Shown: positions 42,632 through 50,646 of the stretch, in pieces
Numbering within the stretch: the first letter of the stretch is position 1
How the letters are laid out: every line of letters starts with the position of its first letter
Assembly: GCF_009689005.1 (NCBI RefSeq)
Contig: NZ_AP021879.1
Location: 3,844,001 to 3,908,000, forward strand
Reading direction: 5' to 3'
Source: Desulfosarcina ovata subsp. ovata
Lineage (GTDB): Bacteria > Desulfobacterota > Desulfobacteria > Desulfobacterales > Desulfosarcinaceae
Length of the DNA: 64,000 bases
Notes under the pieces: model-generated
What the model saw: the letters and a program-made list of their open reading frames with translations, nothing else
What the model was told of the DNA's origin: nothing
The model's database searches: none
Position numbers and translations under genes: made by a program

Positions 42632-43696
42632 ATGACGCTGCTTACTATCGACAAACAAAACTGGACGCAAGGATTGGCGGCTGCGGCGGATCATTACCGG
42701 CTGTTCGGGCCGGTCAAGGAGAAGGACCAGCACCGGTTCAAGGCGCTGGAAAAGGGCCAGCTCCCCGACCTGGACCTGGTGAACACCCGCCTGTCGCCCA
42801 AGGACCTGGTTTTTCCCCAGTCCGAAATCATGCTCACGTACTCGCTGGACGAATCCCGTGAGGACCACCATATCATGAAGGAGGCCCATACGGATCACGC
42901 TCCCCGGGCCGTGGTCGGCATGCGTCCCTGCGATGCCAGGGCAATTCAGTTGGTCAAGCTCAACTTCGACACGCCGGATGTCAAGGATCCCTACTGGCTG
43001 AAAGCCTATGAGGCCACCACCTTCATCGGCATGGCCTGCGATACGCCGCTGTCCACCTGTTTCTGCACCTCTGCCGGATGCGGTCCGTACAACGCGGAGG
43101 GCCTGGACATCCTCATGATGGACCGGGGCGGGACCTACCTGGCCAAGATTTTCACCGAAAAGGGCAAGGCCTTTGCCGATACGGCCGGATGGAACCAAGC
43201 CACCCCCGAGGCGGCCGAGGCGTTCGTGGCCGCCAAGGAAGCGGCCGAGGCGAAGATGGTCTCCACGATCAGTACGGACAACCTGGCCGACACCGACCTG
43301 CTTGACCTGCACGGGGCTCCGTTCTGGGATGACATCGCCTTTGCCTGCCTCAACTGCGGCACCTGCACCTTCACCTGTCCCACCTGCTGGTGCTTCGACA
43401 TCCAGGACGAGGTCCAGGGCAAATCCGGCGTGCGCATGAAAAACTGGGACAGCTGCATGTTTCCCATTTTCACCGTGCACACCACCGGCCACAATCCCCG
43501 GGACACCAAGACCCAGCGGGTGCGTCAGCGCTTCATGCACAAACTCAAGTACTTTGTGGACAAGTACCAGACCGGCATCATGTGCGTGGGCTGTGGACGG
43601 TGCGTGCGTCAGTGCCCGGTCAATATCGATATCCGCCGGGTGTGCGAGTTGATGAACAGTTTCAAGCCAGCCGACGCCTGCGTTGCGCAGGGATAA
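42632..43696 (+). CDS. FlxB-like iron-sulfur subunit (sulfhydrogenase beta/AsrA-like)
   Basis: A 354-residue 4Fe-4S dicluster protein of the HydB/AsrA family. Landmarks: GMRPCDARAIQLV, STCFCTSAGCGP, the ferredoxin motif CLNCGTCTFTCPTCWCFDI and a second, CVGCGRCVRQCPVNIDI, near the C-terminus. It forms the usual partner of a FlxA/HydG-type flavoprotein and carries electrons from NAD(P)H-reduced FAD. The start at 42632 follows AAAGGG by 8 bases; ATG 42599 is less likely. It is separated from flxC by 226 bases containing a palindromic element, an unusually large gap inside this operon. Confidence 0.93.
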   Translation: MTLLTIDKQNWTQGLAAAADHYRLFGPVKEKDQHRFKALEKGQLPDLDLVNTRLSPKDLVFPQSEIMLTYSLDESREDHHIMKEAHTDHAPRAVVGMRPCDARAIQLVKLNFDTPDVKDPYWLKAYEATTFIGMACDTPLSTCFCTSAGCGPYNAEGLDILMMDRGGTYLAKIFTEKGKAFADTAGWNQATPEAAEAFVAAKEAAEAKMVSTISTDNLADTDLLDLHGAPFWDDIAFACLNCGTCTFTCPTCWCFDIQDEVQGKSGVRMKNWDSCMFPIFTVHTTGHNPRDTKTQRVRQRFMHKLKYFVDKYQTGIMCVGCGRCVRQCPVNIDIRRVCELMNSFKPADACVAQG

Positions 43697-43799
43697 TCGG
43701 ATTCAAGAGAAGGGTACCGGCGGCGTTATCGGTCGTTGCGGTATGACCGATACAGCGTCCTCCATCTAGCCTTGCCGGGAAGCTTTTCTTGAAGCCGAT
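43696..43799. repeat. Palindromic element with CAAGGC/AACGCC motifs, copy 4 (reverse)
   Basis: Outer arms from 43696 (ATCGGATTCAAGAGAAGGG) and to 43799 (CTTTTCTTGAAGCCGAT) pair at about 20 of 25 positions. Reverse-oriented motifs GGCGTT (43722-43727) and GCCTTG (43769-43774) lie 41 nt apart. The interior is nearly identical to the reverse complement of 25351-25405, while most of the arms differ. It lies between flxB and flxA. Confidence 0.85.
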
Positions 43800-43840
43800 C
43801 GTTTTAGATACGATCTTAAATCCCATGGAGGGAAGAAACC

Positions 43841-44686
43841 GTGCAAAATCCATATTTACCCTATCCGGTCCGCATTGACGACATCACCGTCGAGGCCGAG
43901 GACAAAAGCCTGAAGACGTTCAAATTCGTCTTTTTGAACGAGGGCGACGAGGATCAATTCGCTTACCGGGCCGGCCAGTTCGCCGAACTCTCCATCCCCG
44001 GCAAGGGGGAAATCCCCATCGGCATCGCCTCCTCTCCCGTGGAAAAGGGATTCGTCAAATTCACCGTCAACCGCGCCGGCGTGGTTACCACCCACCTGCA
44101 CAACATGCGCGCGGGCGATCGCATGGGCCTCAGGGGACCCCTGGGCAATTGTTATCCCTGGGATCTTTTGGAGGGCAAAAACATCCTCATCGTGGGCGGT
44201 GGGTTCGCCTTCACCACCCTGCGGTCGTCGATTGTCTATATGCTCGATCCGGCCAACCGTTCCCGATTCGGCAATATCGACGTGGTTTACGGGGCCCGCA
44301 GCCCTGGCATGCTGCTCTACAAGGACGAACTGGTGGAATGGGAAAAACGTGACGACATCAACATGCACATCACCGTGGATGGCACCGACGATCCGGACTG
44401 GAAATACAACATCGGGTTCGTGCCGCCCATCACCGAGCAAAAAGCCCCTTCCGGCGGCGCGGACACCTATGCCATTGTGTGCGGCCCGCCGATCATGATC
44501 AAGTTCACCCAGCCGGTGCTGGAAAAGTTGGGCTACGACCATGACCATATCATCATGAGCCTGGAAAACCGTATGAAGTGCGGCTTCGGCATGTGCGGCC
44601 GCTGCGGTATCGGAAAGGAACTGGTCTGCAAGGACGGCCCCGTTTTCACCTTGAACCAGATTAATCGGACCCCGAGAGAGTACTGA
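43841..44686 (+). CDS. FlxA-like FAD/NAD(P)H oxidoreductase (sulfhydrogenase gamma/HydG-like)
   Basis: A 281-residue flavoprotein of the ferredoxin-NADP reductase/DHOD-PyrK type. FAD region YRAGQFAELSIPGKGE and GIASSP; NAD(P)-binding region ILIVGGGFAFTTLRSSI and IVCGPPIMIKF; C-terminal 2Fe-2S motif with CGFGMCGRCGIG and a distal cysteine (LVCKDGP). The start is GTG at 43841, set by GGAGGGA 8 bases upstream. It oxidises or reduces NAD(P)H and exchanges electrons with FlxB/FlxC. It is the last gene of the operon; there is no HdrB or HdrC gene beside it. Confidence 0.93.
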   Translation: MQNPYLPYPVRIDDITVEAEDKSLKTFKFVFLNEGDEDQFAYRAGQFAELSIPGKGEIPIGIASSPVEKGFVKFTVNRAGVVTTHLHNMRAGDRMGLRGPLGNCYPWDLLEGKNILIVGGGFAFTTLRSSIVYMLDPANRSRFGNIDVVYGARSPGMLLYKDELVEWEKRDDINMHITVDGTDDPDWKYNIGFVPPITEQKAPSGGADTYAIVCGPPIMIKFTQPVLEKLGYDHDHIIMSLENRMKCGFGMCGRCGIGKELVCKDGPVFTLNQINRTPREY

Positions 44687-44719
44687 TTCCCCTGCAATCC
44701 TGACGGGTCTGCTCCCCTT

Positions 44720-44880
44720 AGGATCGGGGATGAAATTAATTGAACGTAATTGCGCCGGGCTTGTGTTCGTCTTCAAGGCGCATCAAGGGTTGCATACCGG
44801 GAGTATGTGGCCGTTGATGCAACGCGGAAGACGGGCGCAAGAACAAGCAATTTCGTTTAATTAATAAAATTCCCGATCCT
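44720..44880. repeat. Palindromic element with CAAGGC/AACGCG motifs, copy 5
   Basis: Outer arms AGGATCGGG (44720-44728) and CCCGATCCT (44872-44880), with further pairing of ATTAATT and of GTCTTC with GAAGAC. CAAGGC (44774-44779) and AACGCG (44821-44826) are 41 nt apart; inner arms GCATCAA and TTGATGC pair perfectly. It fills the gap between flxA and the convergent DUF364 gene and could end both transcripts. Confidence 0.85.
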
Positions 44881-44882
44881 TA

Positions 44883-45629
44883 TCAGATCAGTTGGTAGAC
44901 TTTCCGACTGATGCCTTTCAGCGAGTGCGCACCACCGCCGTGGCGTACCTTTTTGAGGGTTTGGGGCAGGTCGGTAATGGCCGTGCCGGCCAGCATGTGG
45001 ACCGGCAGGTGACTGAAGGCGCCTGGCAGCATCGGTGTGCTGGGCCCCATGATGATGGTTTTCAGATCGGGTCCGGCATGGGAGAGAATCCGTTCGACGC
45101 TGTTGTTGATGATGCTGGTGCCGGTCAAGATCAGGACGTCGGCCCAACCGGCCAACTGACGGTAGAAGACCTTTTTGTCACCGATGCCGCGGTTGTCGTC
45201 GACCACCGACAGCGGAACCTGCCGGGATTCCAGAAAACGGACCAGCGGCGGGAAATAACCGACCATGGCAACCCGGGCACCGCTGAAGATGCCGAAATGA
45301 TCAAAGAGAATGGTATTGCCGGGGTCTTCCGGTAGGTTGAGGGCCGCGGGTTGGTTCAAGGCATTGATCAGGGCCATGGCCATGGTCCGCTCCATGGGGG
45401 CGGACGAAAGGATAGCCGGCAACAGATCGGCTGCCGGCCGGTCCTCAAAATCTTTCAGATCGAAATTGCCGGAGTTGCGACCGCTGAGGGCAACACCGGT
45501 GGCGGCGATGCCGATGCCGCCACCGGAAGTGGTCACTGCGGTAAAACCCAGGCCGATACAGACCTGGGTGACATGAACGGTTGCGGCCGATTTTGCGACG
45601 CAGTCAAACAGCTTCCGATTCAGCTCCAT
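44883..45629 (-). CDS. DUF364/DUF4213 domain protein (putative metal chelation)
   Basis: A 248-residue protein with two DUF364-type regions: an N-terminal enolase-like part (GLGFTAVTTSGGGIGIA) and a C-terminal Rossmann-like part (ILFDHFGIFSGARVAMVGYFPP, LTGTSIINNSVERIL, IMGPSTPMLPG). The family is proposed to bind heavy metals or small molecules; no reaction is established. The start at 45629 gives MELNRKLFD; an in-frame ATG at 45698 is possible. It is in a minus-strand cluster with a MoeA-like and an FmdE-like gene, which suggests a role in molybdenum or tungsten handling. Confidence 0.8.
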   Translation of the reverse strand: MELNRKLFDCVAKSAATVHVTQVCIGLGFTAVTTSGGGIGIAATGVALSGRNSGNFDLKDFEDRPAADLLPAILSSAPMERTMAMALINALNQPAALNLPEDPGNTILFDHFGIFSGARVAMVGYFPPLVRFLESRQVPLSVVDDNRGIGDKKVFYRQLAGWADVLILTGTSIINNSVERILSHAGPDLKTIIMGPSTPMLPGAFSHLPVHMLAGTAITDLPQTLKKVRHGGGAHSLKGISRKVYQLI

Positions 45630-45725
45630 AACGGACCCGTCTGAGATGGGACAAATTGCGCGCACACCGGTTCCCTGGTTGACTCGTGCGCCGGACAATG
45701 ATCAGCGGATTTGCCGATGGACCTG

Positions 45726-46793
45726 TCAGCTGGCTTTGCCCATGGGACAGGCCGGATAGCGGCACACCGGACACTCCAGACACATCCCCCCAACAGAAAA
45801 GCGAGCCAGGTCCCGGTCATCCAGCCGTTCACCGGCCAACAGACGGGGCAGGACCAGGTCGAACACCGTGGTCTTGTGGTGCAGGCCGCAGGCCGGAATA
45901 CCCACGATGGGCATATCTTGCTTGTAAGCGATCTGGAACATGGCGCCGGGCAGGACGGCGGCACCATAATAAAGGCTGTCGGCACCAGCCTTGCGGATAC
46001 CGTGGCGGGTGACATCATCCGGGTCGACGGACATGCCGCCGGTGGTGATGATCATCTCCGTATCTCCGGCGGCGAAACGACAGACCGTGTCGGCAATCTG
46101 ATCCACATCGTCGGGAAGGATCACCGTCTCCTCGAGGGTGGCCCCGAAGGCGGAGAGCTTGTCCTTGACGATGGCCTCGAAGCGGTCTTCGATGAGTCCC
46201 TCGTAAACTTCGTTGCCGGTGATGATCAGACGGATTTTTTTTCGATGGTAGGCCTTGACGCTGAAAATGGGACTGTGTTCACGGGCCAGGGCCACGGCCC
46301 GGTCAAGCACCGGCCGATCAATCACCAGGGGAATGGCCCGGGTGCCGGCCACGATCTGGCCTTTGGTGACGGGTACGTTGTTGTGCATGGAAGCGCACAT
46401 GACGTCGGGAATCAGGTTAAAGGCTTCCAGAGCCTCGACATTGATTTTCAGAAGCCCGGTATAGGCGGCCCGGAGCTGCAGTTTGCCCTCGTTGGGGGAA
46501 CCGCTGAATGTGACGCCGGGTCCGGCCAAGACGGCGGCCAATTCGGCCACGGCATCGTCTTCATGGACCTGGTCCGCATTGAGATCAAGAATATAAAGGT
46601 GCCGCTTGCCCAATCGCATGAGCCGGCAAACATCGGATTCTTCGACTTTATGCCCCCGCTTGAAAGAGGGCCCCTTGAATTCGCCGGGACGGACTTCGGT
46701 GATGTCATGGGCCAAGCGGGTGCCGATGGCCTCTTCAACCTTGATTTTGGTCATGCCGCCGTTTACTTGGCGGTTCTGATGGTTCTGGCACAT
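45726..46793 (-). CDS. MoeA/CinA-like molybdopterin-binding protein
   Basis: A 355-residue protein with the MoCF_biosynth fold. The molybdopterin-binding signature is visible as LIITGNEVYEGLIEDRF and MIITTGGMSVDPDDVTRHGI. It differs from true MoeA in the N-terminal region (GTRLAHDITEVRPGEFKGPS, FKRGHKV) and has a C-terminal cysteine cluster (GGMCLECPVCRYPACPMG) that could bind an Fe-S cluster or zinc. It may process or sense pterin cofactor. AAGGATATAGAC precedes ATG 46793. It is cotranscribed with an FmdE-like gene (31 bases upstream) and followed by DUF364. Confidence 0.88.
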   Translation of the reverse strand: MCQNHQNRQVNGGMTKIKVEEAIGTRLAHDITEVRPGEFKGPSFKRGHKVEESDVCRLMRLGKRHLYILDLNADQVHEDDAVAELAAVLAGPGVTFSGSPNEGKLQLRAAYTGLLKINVEALEAFNLIPDVMCASMHNNVPVTKGQIVAGTRAIPLVIDRPVLDRAVALAREHSPIFSVKAYHRKKIRLIITGNEVYEGLIEDRFEAIVKDKLSAFGATLEETVILPDDVDQIADTVCRFAAGDTEMIITTGGMSVDPDDVTRHGIRKAGADSLYYGAAVLPGAMFQIAYKQDMPIVGIPACGLHHKTTVFDLVLPRLLAGERLDDRDLARFSVGGMCLECPVCRYPACPMGKAS

Positions 46794-46824
46794 GTCTATA
46801 TCCTTATCTTAAACACTGGGTGGG

Positions 46825-47436
46825 TTAGGCGGTTTTCAGTTGCAGGTTCGGCTGCAGTGGCTCGTAATGGGCGCCGTATGCACAGGAACGGCAAAGCACC
46901 CTGCCGTTGAGCAAAACCTCTTTCTTGTCCCTAACCATGATTCCGCAGGACTCGCAACGGATTTTAAAGCGTGAGGGACCCGGCATGTCGTTAACGGGAA
47001 CGTCCACATGTACCGGCATGATGTTGAACAGCACATGATCGGGCATGTTTTTATAGCCCTCGAGCTGCTGCTGGCGGATATCGTCAATCCCCGGTGCATA
47101 CTCACAGGCAAGATCCCTGGATGACTCGGTGGAAACGATGCGATAGGCCACACCGGTTTCCAGGTTGACGAAAGTGGCCGCCATGATGCCGTTGTCCAGA
47201 AATTTCAGGGAGCGACGGCCCAGCTTGACCCCGGTCACATAGGCGATGGCATCGGTGGCACAGCGGTCGATCTCAACATAGACAACGAGCTTTTTGATCT
47301 GAGGCATCTGGCTGGGATTATCCAGACCGATAAGCTCGCATCCTAACATGGCCATGCGAACGCCCACTACCTGGCCGGGGCACAGATGCCCGTGGGCGCG
47401 TGCTGACCCTGCGAGCAAGGTTTCAAAACTTTCCAT
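46825..47436 (-). CDS. FmdE-family protein with zinc ribbon
   Basis: A 203-residue protein homologous to subunit E of tungsten/molybdenum formylmethanofuran dehydrogenase. Conserved features: ARAHGHLCPGQVVGVRMA, VEIDRCATDAIAYVTGVKLGRRSLKF and a C-terminal zinc ribbon, CESCG...CRSCAYG. In non-methanogens its job is unknown, but it commonly accompanies molybdopterin genes, as here. ATG 47436 is preceded by GGAGAACAAC, a better start than ATG 47448. It is the first gene of the FmdE-MoeA-DUF364 cluster. Confidence 0.9.
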   Translation of the reverse strand: MESFETLLAGSARAHGHLCPGQVVGVRMAMLGCELIGLDNPSQMPQIKKLVVYVEIDRCATDAIAYVTGVKLGRRSLKFLDNGIMAATFVNLETGVAYRIVSTESSRDLACEYAPGIDDIRQQQLEGYKNMPDHVLFNIMPVHVDVPVNDMPGPSRFKIRCESCGIMVRDKKEVLLNGRVLCRSCAYGAHYEPLQPNLQLKTA

Positions 47437-47663
47437 GTTGTTCTCCATGTTGTGGTTGTGTTTTCCCTATGGTTATTGTGTTCTGTTTAGCATAACCTTA
47501 CGGGAAAATAAAACCTTTTTTTACTGCCGTCAACGCTATAGAACATATGATCACCCGAAAAATTTGTACTTTTATAAGCGCTTCATTTCTGTCAGTATAA
47601 ACGACAATCGAATGGCACGGCTATTTTTTATTTCGTTATCGCTGATTGGTTTTGGAGGCGTTT

Positions 47664-49085
47664 TTGAAGACTGCGAACCCGTTGTGGAAATTTTTTTGTT
47701 CGGTCCAATTGACCATTGTCCTGCTGCTTTCCCTGGCGCTCACTTCGATTATCGGTACGGTGATCCCCCAGAACGAAAATCCCGATGCCTATTTGCATGC
47801 GTACGGCGCTTTCCGCTATCAATTGCTGGATGTGCTTGGGGTTCTGGACATGTACCATTCATGGTGGTTCCAGGGCTTGCTGGTGCTGCTGACCGTAAAC
47901 ATTGTGGTCTGCTCCATCGATCGCCTGCGGGCCGGCTGGAAACTGATTTTCAAGCGTCGCCCAACGGTAAACCCCGAACGGTTTGCCCGGCGCTCGGATG
48001 CCCGCACCGTGAACGACAAGCGGGACGTGGAGACACTGGTGAAAGCCTATGAACCGCTGGTGGCCAAGCGTTTCGCTCACTGTCAGGTCGTCCGGACCGG
48101 CGACTCGACCGCCATTTATGGGGAAAAAGGACGCCTTTCCCGCCTGGGGGTTTACATCGTTCATCTGAGCGTTATTTTTCTGCTCTTCGGTGGCCTGGTG
48201 GGGTCTTTTTTTGGTTTCGAAGCGTTCGTCAATATTCCCGAGGGAGAATCCATCGATACTGTCCGCCTTCGCAATACCGGTCAGCTTCACAAACTTGATT
48301 TTCAGATCCGTTGCGACGACTTCAGTTTGACGCTTTATGAAAATGGAGCTCCCAAAGAATATCGGTCCGCCCTGACCCTTCTGGAAAACGGAAAGCCGGT
48401 AAAAAAGAAGGATGTCATTGTCAACGCCCCCTTACGCTACCGGGGCATCAACATTTTCCAGTCCAGTTACGGCAAACTGCCTCCGGACCGAATGAATCGG
48501 TCCGTAATGCCGACGCCGGGACCGTCGGATCACTATACCCTCAGCTTCACTTCGAAAACATCGGGGATGAGTTACCACAAGACCGTCCAGGTGGGCACGC
48601 CGGTGGATCTTCCCGAGGGGTTGGGCCGGTTTCTGCTGATTTCCTATGAAGCCCAGGCGGATTTTCGCGGTATGGACGTGGGGGCCGCACTGAAGGGCAT
48701 CATCACTCCGGCCGAGGGCCAGCCGGTGGATGTGCTGCTTCCGTTGAAGTTTGCCAATTTCGACAAGATGCGCGGCGGCGATGTGGTGATCGCCGTGACC
48801 GGACAGCCCGGGGGTAGCAACTCTGCCCCGCCGCCTGCCGAAGCGCGCTACTATACCGGCCTGCAGGTGACCCGCGATCCGGGTGTCTGGCTGGTCTATT
48901 CCGGCTTCATCCTGATGATCGCCGGTTGTTTCGTGACCTTTTATCTGTCTCACCAGCAGGTGTGCATCGTTATTGAAAAACAAAATAAGAGCAGCCGGGT
49001 AATCCTGGCCGGCACCACCAACCGCAACAAACTGGCCATGCAAAATGGTATTGATAAAATGTTTACGGCCATGACCAATGCCTGA
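47664..49085 (+). CDS. resB: ResB/Ccs1-like cytochrome c biogenesis protein
   Basis: A 473-residue membrane protein of system II cytochrome c maturation. TM helices lie near residues 12-34, 58-78, about 160-185 and 415-440, with a large periplasmic domain between the last two. Landmarks include LLLSLALTSIIGTVIPQNE and GRLSRLGVYIVHLSVIFLLFGG. The start is TTG at 47664, set by GGAGG 5 bases upstream. With CcsA (next gene) it moves heme to the periplasm and ligates it to apocytochromes. It is the first gene of a three-gene plus-strand operon. Confidence 0.92.
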   Translation: MKTANPLWKFFCSVQLTIVLLLSLALTSIIGTVIPQNENPDAYLHAYGAFRYQLLDVLGVLDMYHSWWFQGLLVLLTVNIVVCSIDRLRAGWKLIFKRRPTVNPERFARRSDARTVNDKRDVETLVKAYEPLVAKRFAHCQVVRTGDSTAIYGEKGRLSRLGVYIVHLSVIFLLFGGLVGSFFGFEAFVNIPEGESIDTVRLRNTGQLHKLDFQIRCDDFSLTLYENGAPKEYRSALTLLENGKPVKKKDVIVNAPLRYRGINIFQSSYGKLPPDRMNRSVMPTPGPSDHYTLSFTSKTSGMSYHKTVQVGTPVDLPEGLGRFLLISYEAQADFRGMDVGAALKGIITPAEGQPVDVLLPLKFANFDKMRGGDVVIAVTGQPGGSNSAPPPAEARYYTGLQVTRDPGVWLVYSGFILMIAGCFVTFYLSHQQVCIVIEKQNKSSRVILAGTTNRNKLAMQNGIDKMFTAMTNA

Positions 49086-49124
49086 TTCGCCGGCCATTTG
49101 ACCCAAAGGAGTTCAACACCGCCA

Positions 49125-49964
49125 ATGAGCAGTTCACAGTTACTTTCCATCGCGACATTTGTTTTTGCCCTGGCCGCGTTTTGCTATATTGCGGCGCTGA
49201 TTTTCAAAAAACCGCGGTTGACGCAGCCGGCACGTTGGGTCGTGGTGGCCGCGGTCCTGATGACCACAGCAGGGATCCTGCTGCGCTGGGTGGAGTCCTA
49301 CCGGATGGGCATCGGACACGCACCGTTGTCCAACCTATATGAATCACTGGTCTTTTTTTCATGGACCGCCGGGTCGCTTTACCTGTTCATGGAATTTAAA
49401 TACAAAAACGCGCTGATTGGGGCTTTTGTCATGCCCATCACGTTTCTGGCCATGGCCTACGCCTCCATGTCTCCCAATATCAATGATCGCATCCAGCCCC
49501 TGGTGCCGGCCCTGAAGAGCAACTGGCTGATCGCCCATGTGGCCACCTGTTTTTTGGGCTATGCCGCCTTTGCCGTGGCGTTCGGCATGAGTATCATGTA
49601 TTTGATCAAATCCGGAAGTCCGGAAAAGCAAAATGGGGTCATCGGGCACATTCCCCGGATCGATGTGTTGGATGAACTCACCCACCGGATGGTGCTGTTC
49701 GGCTTCCTTTTTCTGACCGTCGGCATCATCACCGGCGCGGTATGGGCCAATTCAGCCTGGGGCACCTACTGGTCCTGGGACCCCAAAGAGACGTGGTCGC
49801 TGATTACCTGGTTTGTTTACGCCACCTTGCTGCACGCCCGACTGATGCGTGGCTGGCAGGGGAAACAGATCGCCTATCTTTCCATCCTGGGATTTGCCGC
49901 CGTGCTGTTCACCTACTTTGGCGTTAACCTGCTACCCGGACTGCACAGCTACGGAAAAGTATGA
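49125..49964 (+). CDS. ccsA: CcsA/ResC-type cytochrome c biogenesis heme lyase
   Basis: A 279-residue membrane protein with eight TM helices. It has the tryptophan-rich heme-handling WWD-type motif WGTYWSWDPKETWSLI (about residues 211-226) and conserved His residues on flanking helices (GHAPLSNLYES, LTHRMVLFGF, LLHARLM). It completes the system II heme lyase with ResB. ATG 49125 follows AAAGGAG at a slightly long distance. The stop overlaps the in-frame upstream ATG of the next gene, showing cotranscription. Confidence 0.93.
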   Translation: MSSSQLLSIATFVFALAAFCYIAALIFKKPRLTQPARWVVVAAVLMTTAGILLRWVESYRMGIGHAPLSNLYESLVFFSWTAGSLYLFMEFKYKNALIGAFVMPITFLAMAYASMSPNINDRIQPLVPALKSNWLIAHVATCFLGYAAFAVAFGMSIMYLIKSGSPEKQNGVIGHIPRIDVLDELTHRMVLFGFLFLTVGIITGAVWANSAWGTYWSWDPKETWSLITWFVYATLLHARLMRGWQGKQIAYLSILGFAAVLFTYFGVNLLPGLHSYGKV

Positions 49965-49975
49965 AAGGCGGAAAA

Positions 49976-50434
49976 ATGAAAATCATGCTGGATCCCCTGG
50001 ACAAAGCCATTCTCAACCGCATTCAGACCCGTTTTCCGCTTTCTCCGAGACCGTTTGCGGTCATTGCCGAAGAACTGGCAACCACTGAAAAGGAAGTGCT
50101 TGAACGGGTCGCCCGGCTTAAGGCGGATGGCATTATCCGGCGCATCGGCGGAAATTTCGTCCCCGGCAAGGTCGGGTTTGTGAGTACCCTGTGCGCGGCG
50201 CAAGTACCCGAAGCGAAACTGGAGTTGTTTGCCCGTGCGGTAAACACATTTCCCGGCGTGACCCATAATTATCTGCGGGATAATGCTTTCAATGTATGGT
50301 TTACTTTTATCGCCCCCTCCAAGACGATCATCACTGACCACCTGGCGCGAATTGCCAAGCGGACCGGGGTGACACGAATTCTCAACCTGCCGGCCACGCA
50401 TGTTTTTAAGATCAAGGCCAAATTCGATTTGTAG
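49976..50434 (+). CDS. Siroheme decarboxylase-like AsnC/Lrp-family protein (AhbA/AhbB)
   Basis: A 152-residue protein with an N-terminal AsnC-type HTH (LDPLDKAILNRIQTRFPLSPRPF) and a C-terminal RAM-like domain containing HNYLRDNAFNVWFTFIAP. This last pattern (His-Asn-Tyr ... N-x-WFT) is typical of AhbA/AhbB siroheme decarboxylases rather than amino-acid regulators. Those enzymes turn siroheme to didecarboxysiroheme in the alternative heme pathway of sulfate reducers. Only one of the two subunits is present. Coupling with ResB and CcsA makes a heme-supply role consistent. The start at 49976 is preceded by AGGCGGA; 49961 is an alternative. Confidence 0.82.
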   Translation: MKIMLDPLDKAILNRIQTRFPLSPRPFAVIAEELATTEKEVLERVARLKADGIIRRIGGNFVPGKVGFVSTLCAAQVPEAKLELFARAVNTFPGVTHNYLRDNAFNVWFTFIAPSKTIITDHLARIAKRTGVTRILNLPATHVFKIKAKFDL

Positions 50435-50435
50435 A

Positions 50436-50580
50436 TAGTGTCCATCCAGAAATAGGCAAATTTGGTTGAGATCAAGGCGCCCGAAAAATTTTACCACAGG
50501 CATATGGTTGATATTCCGAGGATAAAATTTTTCGCGCAACGCCGATATCGGGCAAATTGGTCATTTCTGGATGAACACTA
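50436..50580. repeat. Palindromic element with CAAGGC/AACGCC motifs, copy 6
   Basis: Outer arms TAGTGTCCATCCAGAAAT (50436 on) and ATTTCTGGATGAACACTA (to 50580) pair at nearly all positions. CAAGGC (50473-50478) and AACGCC (50538-50543) lie 59 nt apart; inner arms CGAAAAATTTTA and TAAAATTTTTCG are perfect. The outer arm resembles that of 42403-42550. It starts 1 base after the stop codon of the AhbA-like gene and lies before a convergent gene. Confidence 0.88.
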
Positions 50581-50646
50581 GATAACGGTGCCGCCCGGTT
50601 GCTCCGGGGGGATCGGCCGACAAGGCCAGGCGTAGCGGTGAAGCCC

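Noticed and set aside
41431-42654. 407-codon minus-strand frame
   Set aside because: It is antisense to flxC and crosses the palindromic element at 42403-42550; product unlike any known protein.
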